Of a DNA stretch of 64,000 bases, positions 59,613-64,000 are shown piece by piece. The DNA comes from Hordeum vulgare subsp. vulgare (lineage: Eukaryota > Streptophyta > Magnoliopsida > Poales > Poaceae). Below the pieces are notes generated by a model. It ran no database searches. It was not told where the DNA came from and worked only from the letters and a program-made list of their open reading frames with translations. Each line of letters begins with the position of its first letter. The first letter of the stretch is position 1. Where the stretch lies: assembly GCF_904849725.1 (NCBI RefSeq), contig NC_058522.1:455950844-456014843 (forward strand). Reading direction: 5' to 3'. The position numbers were made by a program, and so were the translations under genes.

Positions 59613-61200
59613 TGATATGTCTCTGTCGTATCTACTTTTCAGAACTCTTTTGCCCTTGCTTTGGACTCTAATTTGCATGATTTAAATGGAACTAACACGG
59701 ACTGACGTTGTTTTCAGCAGAATTGCCATGGTGTTGTTTTTGTGCAGAAATAAAAGTTCTCGGTATGTCCTGAAAATTTACGGACAATTTTTCTGGAATA
59801 AATGAAAAATACAGCGCAAAGATCCACCGTAGGAGGTGTGCTAGTGGGCCACAAGCCCACAGGCCGCGGTCACCCCCCTGGCCGCGCCGTGAGGGCTTGT
59901 GGGGCCCACGTGACACCACAACCTCCAAGCGCAGCTCTATATCTTCCGTCTCGCCCAGAAAAAAATCAGAGAGAACGATTCATCGCGTTTTACGATACGG
60001 AGGCGCCGCCACCCCCTGTTCCTCATCTGGAGGGCAGATCTGGAGTCTGTTTTGGGATCCGGAGAGGGGAAATCGCCGCCATCGTCATCATCAACCTTCC
60101 TCCATCGCCAATTCCATGATACTCTTGATCGTTCGTGAGTAATCTCATCGTAGGCTTGCTGGACGGTGATGAGTTGGATGAGATCTATCATGTAATCGAG
60201 TTAGTTTTGACGGGGATTGATCCCTAGTATCCACTAAGTTGTGAGATTGATGTTGCTACTACTTTGCCATGCTTAATGCTTGTCACTAGGGCCCGAGTGC
60301 CATGATTTCAGATCTGAACCTATTATGTTGTCGCCAATATATGTGTGTTTTAGATCCTATCTTGCAAGTTGTAGTCACCTACTATGTGTTATGTCCCGGC
60401 AACCCCGGAGTGACAATAGCCGGAACCACTCCCGCAGATGACCATAGTATGAGGAGTTCATGTATTCACCAAGTCTTAATGCGTTGGTCCAGTTCTTTAT
60501 TAAAAGGAGAACCTTAATATCCCGTAGTTTCCATTAGGACCCCGCTGCCACGGGAGGGATGGACAATAGATGTCATGCAAGTTCTTTTCCCTAAGCATGT
60601 ATGATTACATACGGAGTACATGCCTACATTAGATTGATGAATGGGAGCTAGTTACTTATCTCTCCGTGTTATAGCTGTTACATGATGAATCACATCCGTC
60701 GTACTCATCCATCACCGACCCACTGCCTACGAGTCTTTTACTACTGGTCCTTGCTATGTTACTTTGTCCAGGCTTGTCCCTTGCTACAAAAGGGATTGGG
60801 CCACTTTGTTGCTACTGCTGTCACTACTGTTGTTACTTGCCGCTGTTGTCACTACTGATGTTACTTGCTACTTTGTTGTTACTTGTTACAAGACTTTTCT
60901 GACACCGTCACCGGGGAAGAATAGTTCCCCGTCCACGTGCTATTTACTGGCACCATTGATACAACAGTTAGGAATAGTCTGCTGTCAATAGATCTGTTTC
61001 TGGCACCGTTGCTATCATACTACTTTGCTACTGATACTTTGCTTGCAGACACTAATCTTTTAGGCGTGATTGAATCTGACAAACTCAGTTGCTAATACTT
61101 GAGAATATTCTTTCGCTTCCCCTTGAGTCGAATCAATAAATTTGGGTTGAATACTCTACCCTCGAAAATTGTTGCGATCCCCTACACTTGTGGGTTATCA
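59613..61200 (+). mobile_element. 3' LTR of the tandem Gypsy pair
   Basis: 1588 bp, TGATATGTCTCTGTCG to TTGTGGGTTATCA. A TATA-like TATATC lies at 59938. It contains primer-site-like motifs inside the LTR (TTTTCTGACACCGTCACCGG near 60896 and TTTCTGGCACCGTTGC near 60998). CACTA-2 coding sequence resumes at 61201. Confidence 0.9.
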
Positions 61201-62527
61201 GCAGTCCACTGATAATTAGCCCGATGGTACTGGGGGATGTGGTTAGGGAAGGTATGGCCAGCTCACTATCGCCACCTGCCAAGAAGCAAAGGAGGAGAAT
61301 GGAAAAGAAAGGTTGTAAAGGCGCCAGAGCTGCTTCAAGCAGCCATCCGAAGCCCCGGAAGGTAGACATGATATCTGTCAAAGGTGCGGAGCGTTTCCAT
61401 GTCGCCGGCCACCCAACACTACCTCAGAAAGCGGTAGAGAGCATAATGAACAATGATCTAAGGAGACTTCATGATGATGTGCTAGCCACAGAGAAGAAAC
61501 TTCTCAGCTTGAAAAAACAGGATACCAGCTTTATCCCGTTCAGGTTCCGGGTGCGAGTGGATACGTCGACACATAGCCCGTGGACAAGTTCATCCTGCGA
61601 TTTGACTACATCTACGACATGTTCCACATGACCAAGCTGGATTTTCAGTTCATCTGCCTGTATGCGCTGCATATCAACTGCATCAATAGGCGCGAGAACA
61701 TAGAATATATGTGCGTCGCGAACCCGTAGAATATGCGCGAGAGCTTCTTGGCAGAGTGCCAAGAGCACCGGGACTCCGCGAACAAGTACATCAGCGACTT
61801 CATGCTCGCTAATAAGGACAAGCAAATTATTCTCCTGCCTTATCATCCCACGTAAGTTATCCGCGGATATCCTTTTGTAAGTTTTGATCATTCCTTTGCA
61901 AGCATGGAGGCTAATTTGAGCTCTGCTTATTTTGCGCAGCGGGGGAGGGGGCACCGTCCTCATGTGTGTGTACCCTCAATACTCGTATGTTGTGTACTTG
62001 GACTCATAGATGAACACCAAGAAGAAGGATTACACGCACATAAAGAATGTTCTCGATCATGCCATTTTCACCTACAGCTTTACTGGTGGATACATCCAGG
62101 TGAATAAGTACAGGAATAAAGATCCGACTTTCGGCCATAAGACCAACTTCTGGTGCATCCAGCAACCAAACGGTAGTAGGGCTAATGGATTCTACCTTAT
62201 GCATCACATGATTGAGTTCAGAAGGGATAGACAAGCATTCACATGTCATCTAATTCCGGTGATGCCGAGATTCTCAGCTGGGCCACAAGCATAGGAAGCA
62301 CACTGGATCATTGAATCCGAGCTGAGTATTATCTCATCCAGTGTGAACTTGCCCACGTGATCATGAAGAAGGTCATAGAACAAGGAGGGGTGTTCTACCA
62401 TGGGCCAATGAGGCGGGAGACTGTCCGAGATGTGCTAGTCGCTCAGGGTCTGGACATGAATCCTTTTAAGAAGCTCGGGTGCTTCATCCCTGAATATGAA
62501 GACTGGAACTTCGATGAGGAATACTGA
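61201..62527 (+). pseudogene. CACTA accessory protein with Ulp1-like domain lacking Cys
   Basis: Begins mid-gene after the LTR with VLGDVVREGMASSLSPPAKK, a basic linker, then LPQKAVESIMNNDLRRLHDD. After a frame change it reads VDKFILRFDYIYDMFHMTKL, LYALHINCINRREN and ADKYI-like NKYISDFMLANKDKQ. An intron with GTAAGT at 61852 and GCAG at 61939 follows. The peptidase part reads VLMCVYPQYSYVVYLDS, TAG, MNTKKKDYTHIKNVLDH, then FWCIQQPNGSRANGFYLMHH and ends EDWNFDEEY. Aligned with the copies at 33.8 kb and 20.3 kb, the Cys of NLCGYY is Asn here and the His before VLL is missing, while Asp is kept. The domain is therefore not a working cysteine peptidase, quite apart from the stops. Confidence 0.7.
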
Positions 62528-62736
62528 TTGACGATGACAATGTGTGTGTTCAATTACAGATAATACTACTAGTACGTCTTTATATGAACTACCGTACATC
62601 GCTCTAGTTAATTAGTTTGTGTATGAAGAACTTCGTTATTTATATTTGTTTACTGCTTGTGTTTCTCAAGTATATTATGTTGCATATTATATATGGTTGA
62701 ATTAATCAACTTATGATGCAGGTACATAGATCGGAG

Positions 62737-62991
62737 ATGGCGAAGGACTACTACGTCGTATTCATTGGGAGGGTTCCAGGACTGTACGACCACTAGCCAG
62801 ACGCTCAGACCTAGGTGGACAGGTACCCGGGCGCTAGCCACAGAGGGTTCGACGACAGAGCCAAAGCGGAAATGAGTTACTTGAGGTGGATGCTATGGCA
62901 GGAGACGGAGCGAAACCTGTGCCTCAAGAAGTACTACATAGTCGCGCTCTTGCTCATGCTGATCGCCCTTCTCTTCTACGTGATGGTTTAG
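62737..62991 (+). pseudogene. RNase H1 N-terminal (viroplasmin)-like protein with C-terminal membrane helix
   Basis: Follows an acceptor-like TGATGCAG. From ATG 62737: MAKDYYVVFIGRVPGLYDH, TAG, PDAQT, TAG, VDRYPGASHRGFDDRAKAEM, SYLRWMLWQETERN, then KKYYIVALLLMLIALLFYVM, V and stop. The pattern YxVxxGRxPGxY...W...V..(F/Y)PGA...GF is the hybrid-binding domain at the N-terminus of eukaryotic RNase H1 and of caulimovirus viroplasmin (PF01693). It lacks a nuclease domain and ends in a single hydrophobic helix, as a tail-anchored protein does. The first TAG (62794) stands at the conserved Trp, the second (62812) shortly before the conserved Val. Only 210 bp separate it from the Ulp1-like ORF. The role in transposition is unknown. 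Confidence 0.72.
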
Positions 62992-63237
62992 ATAAGGATG
63001 ATGAAACTTGAGGGTGTGCCATGACTCGTGTGTATCGCTATTTTGGAAAATTGATGATATTTGTGTTGGATAATGATGATGATGATGGTATAAATGAAGA
63101 GACTACTTTATTTGTATGATGTGATGAAAATTATGCATGTTTGTTATGATATGATAAAACCACTGTATAGAGCATGCACAAATACGTAGGGGGGACATAA
63201 ATACGTCGCGAATTAAATATTGAAATTAGTAATACTA
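62992..63237. other. 3' region of CACTA-2, no gene
   Basis: AT-rich trailer with ATG/GAT runs (63070-63090) between the last ORF and the right subterminal repeats. Confidence 0.7.
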
Positions 63238-63345
63238 GCAGTAGTGCTGGCTTAGCAGTACCACTTTATTTATTCCAGCGCTACTGCTAATGCGCTACTA
63301 GTATGGGAAAAACCAGCGCTACTGCTAGCATTTCTCCTACTAATG
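63238..63345. repeat. CACTA-2 right subterminal repeats and terminus
   Basis: AGCAGTAGTGCT, AGCGCTACTGCTA (twice) and TAGCAGTACCAC words match the left end. The terminus TTTCTCCTACTAATG is one base away from a CACTA end. Confidence 0.82.
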
Positions 63346-64000
63346 TCAAGTACATGAAAATCTACATGATTTTCCAACATGGGGCCAAAATGTCATGGTT
63401 AAAATAACATCTTGTTCGAGATAAGCTTTAACGCATGCCTCTCACAAACTGGAGTATCACATGAAGGCTCGTCGTTCCGAGAGGGAACGTGGGGCCTTGT
63501 GCGATGACGAACCGGAAATCGCTGCCTCATTCCGCCTAGTTTTTTATTCATTATTACAATGCATGGATATGACCGGCATCCTAAAATTTGAAATTTAGGA
63601 GAGTTCTGTTGGCATTTTTATACATTAAGTTAGTTTCTAGAAATTCATTGGTCATAATTCAAAATTTAAAAACATGAACATGCAAGATGAAGCAAAAACT
63701 GCTTGAAAAAACATATTTTCGTACGACTTGCTTGTGTATATATGGTACATGCAATAAATTTGAAGAATTTTGAAACATCTTGAGTAACAGTTTGGACACA
63801 AGCATTGAGAATCTACGTTTCTAAATTCAAAAAGTGAAGTACATGAAAATCTACATGATTTTCTCACATGGGCCCAAGAAGTCGAGTTTAAAGTACAACA
63901 CTTGCTTACGAAACACAAAAATAATATTGAATAATATATTTTTTCAAATTTAAGATAATAGAAAATGATCTCAAATACATGACACCAAGATGACATGGCA
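63346..64000. repeat. Tandem array, unit about 500 bp, right part
   Basis: Continues the array cut at 38577. When the 24,768 bp of CACTA-2 are removed, the anchor near 63598 falls 502 bp after the one at 38328. GGGGCCAAAATGTCATGG (63381) and a degenerate later copy (63868) keep the spacing. The array runs out of the window. Confidence 0.88.

Larger units (their letters stand above)
38578..63345 (+). mobile_element. CACTA-2, host of BARE and the Gypsy pair
   Basis: The left end CACTCGTAGGAAAA and right end (complement CATTAGTAGGAGAAATGC) are decayed CACTA termini. TCA lies on both outer sides (38575-38577 and 63346-63348), and the interrupted ~500-bp repeat continues across. Subterminal AGCAGTAGCGCT repeats occur at both ends (38640-38960 and 63238-63330). 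Length is 24.8 kb, mostly later insertions. Plus-strand genes: TNP2 transposase (39636), accessory protein with Ulp1-like domain (to 62527), RNase H1 N-terminal-like membrane protein (62737). Confidence 0.88.

Noticed and set aside
1..64000. CRISPR arrays, rRNA genes, operons or bacterial regulatory sites
   Set aside because: None seen. The sequence is plant nuclear repeat DNA.

Overview
This window looks like intergenic chromosome from a large-genome Triticeae grass (wheat, Aegilops, barley or rye type). No complete host gene can be supported. The assignment rests on a BARE-1/Angela/WIS-type Copia LTR and gag, several TGATACGTCTCC-type Gypsy LTRs with tRNA-Asp primer sites, grass CACTA (En/Spm) elements with accessory reading frames, and Stowaway- and Mutator-type MITEs. 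Family names below come from memory of these families, not from a search.

Layout. 1-2461: 3' end of a plus-strand Gypsy element, its LTR (383-2418) split by a near-perfect 523-bp fold-back MITE, and a primer site. 2462-2883: a CACTA terminus. 3864-4483: a Mutator-like non-coding element. 4493-9930: the least repetitive part, with two more MITEs and no convincing gene. 9938-32078: a nest at least four levels deep. Gypsy element P (minus strand) carries Gypsy element Q (14491-32059, TSD ATACA) in its LTR. Q carries CACTA-1 (19385-30245, TSD CAT). CACTA-1 carries a solo LTR (22869-24475) and two MITEs. 32079-32486 is a Gypsy LTR/primer-site fragment. 32487-37295 holds degraded minus-strand CACTA-type genes, including a Ulp1-like peptidase and an Ala-rich/acidic unknown. 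A tandem array with a unit of about 500 bp starts near 37296. CACTA-2 (38578-63345, TSD TCA) interrupts it, and it resumes at 63346 and runs to the window end.

CACTA-2 encodes, in order, a broken TNP2 transposase, an accessory protein ending in a Ulp1-like domain without its catalytic Cys, and a small RNase H1 N-terminal (viroplasmin)-like protein with a C-terminal membrane helix. Its middle was replaced by a BARE-type Copia (42425 to about 46691, LTR and gag only) fused to a tandem pair of Gypsy elements (Sabrina-like from memory) that share one LTR (51784-53233). The Gypsy units carry gag-protease and a downstream ATHILA-ORF-like frame but no reverse transcriptase.

How the parts act together: these are layers of decayed mobile DNA, not a host pathway. 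The points I rate highest are a recurring CACTA cargo (Ulp1-like domain plus small C-terminally membrane-anchored proteins), an LTR-promoter-like segment inside the Gypsy unit just before its second ORF, the long fold-back MITE, and the unidentified ~500-bp tandem repeat.
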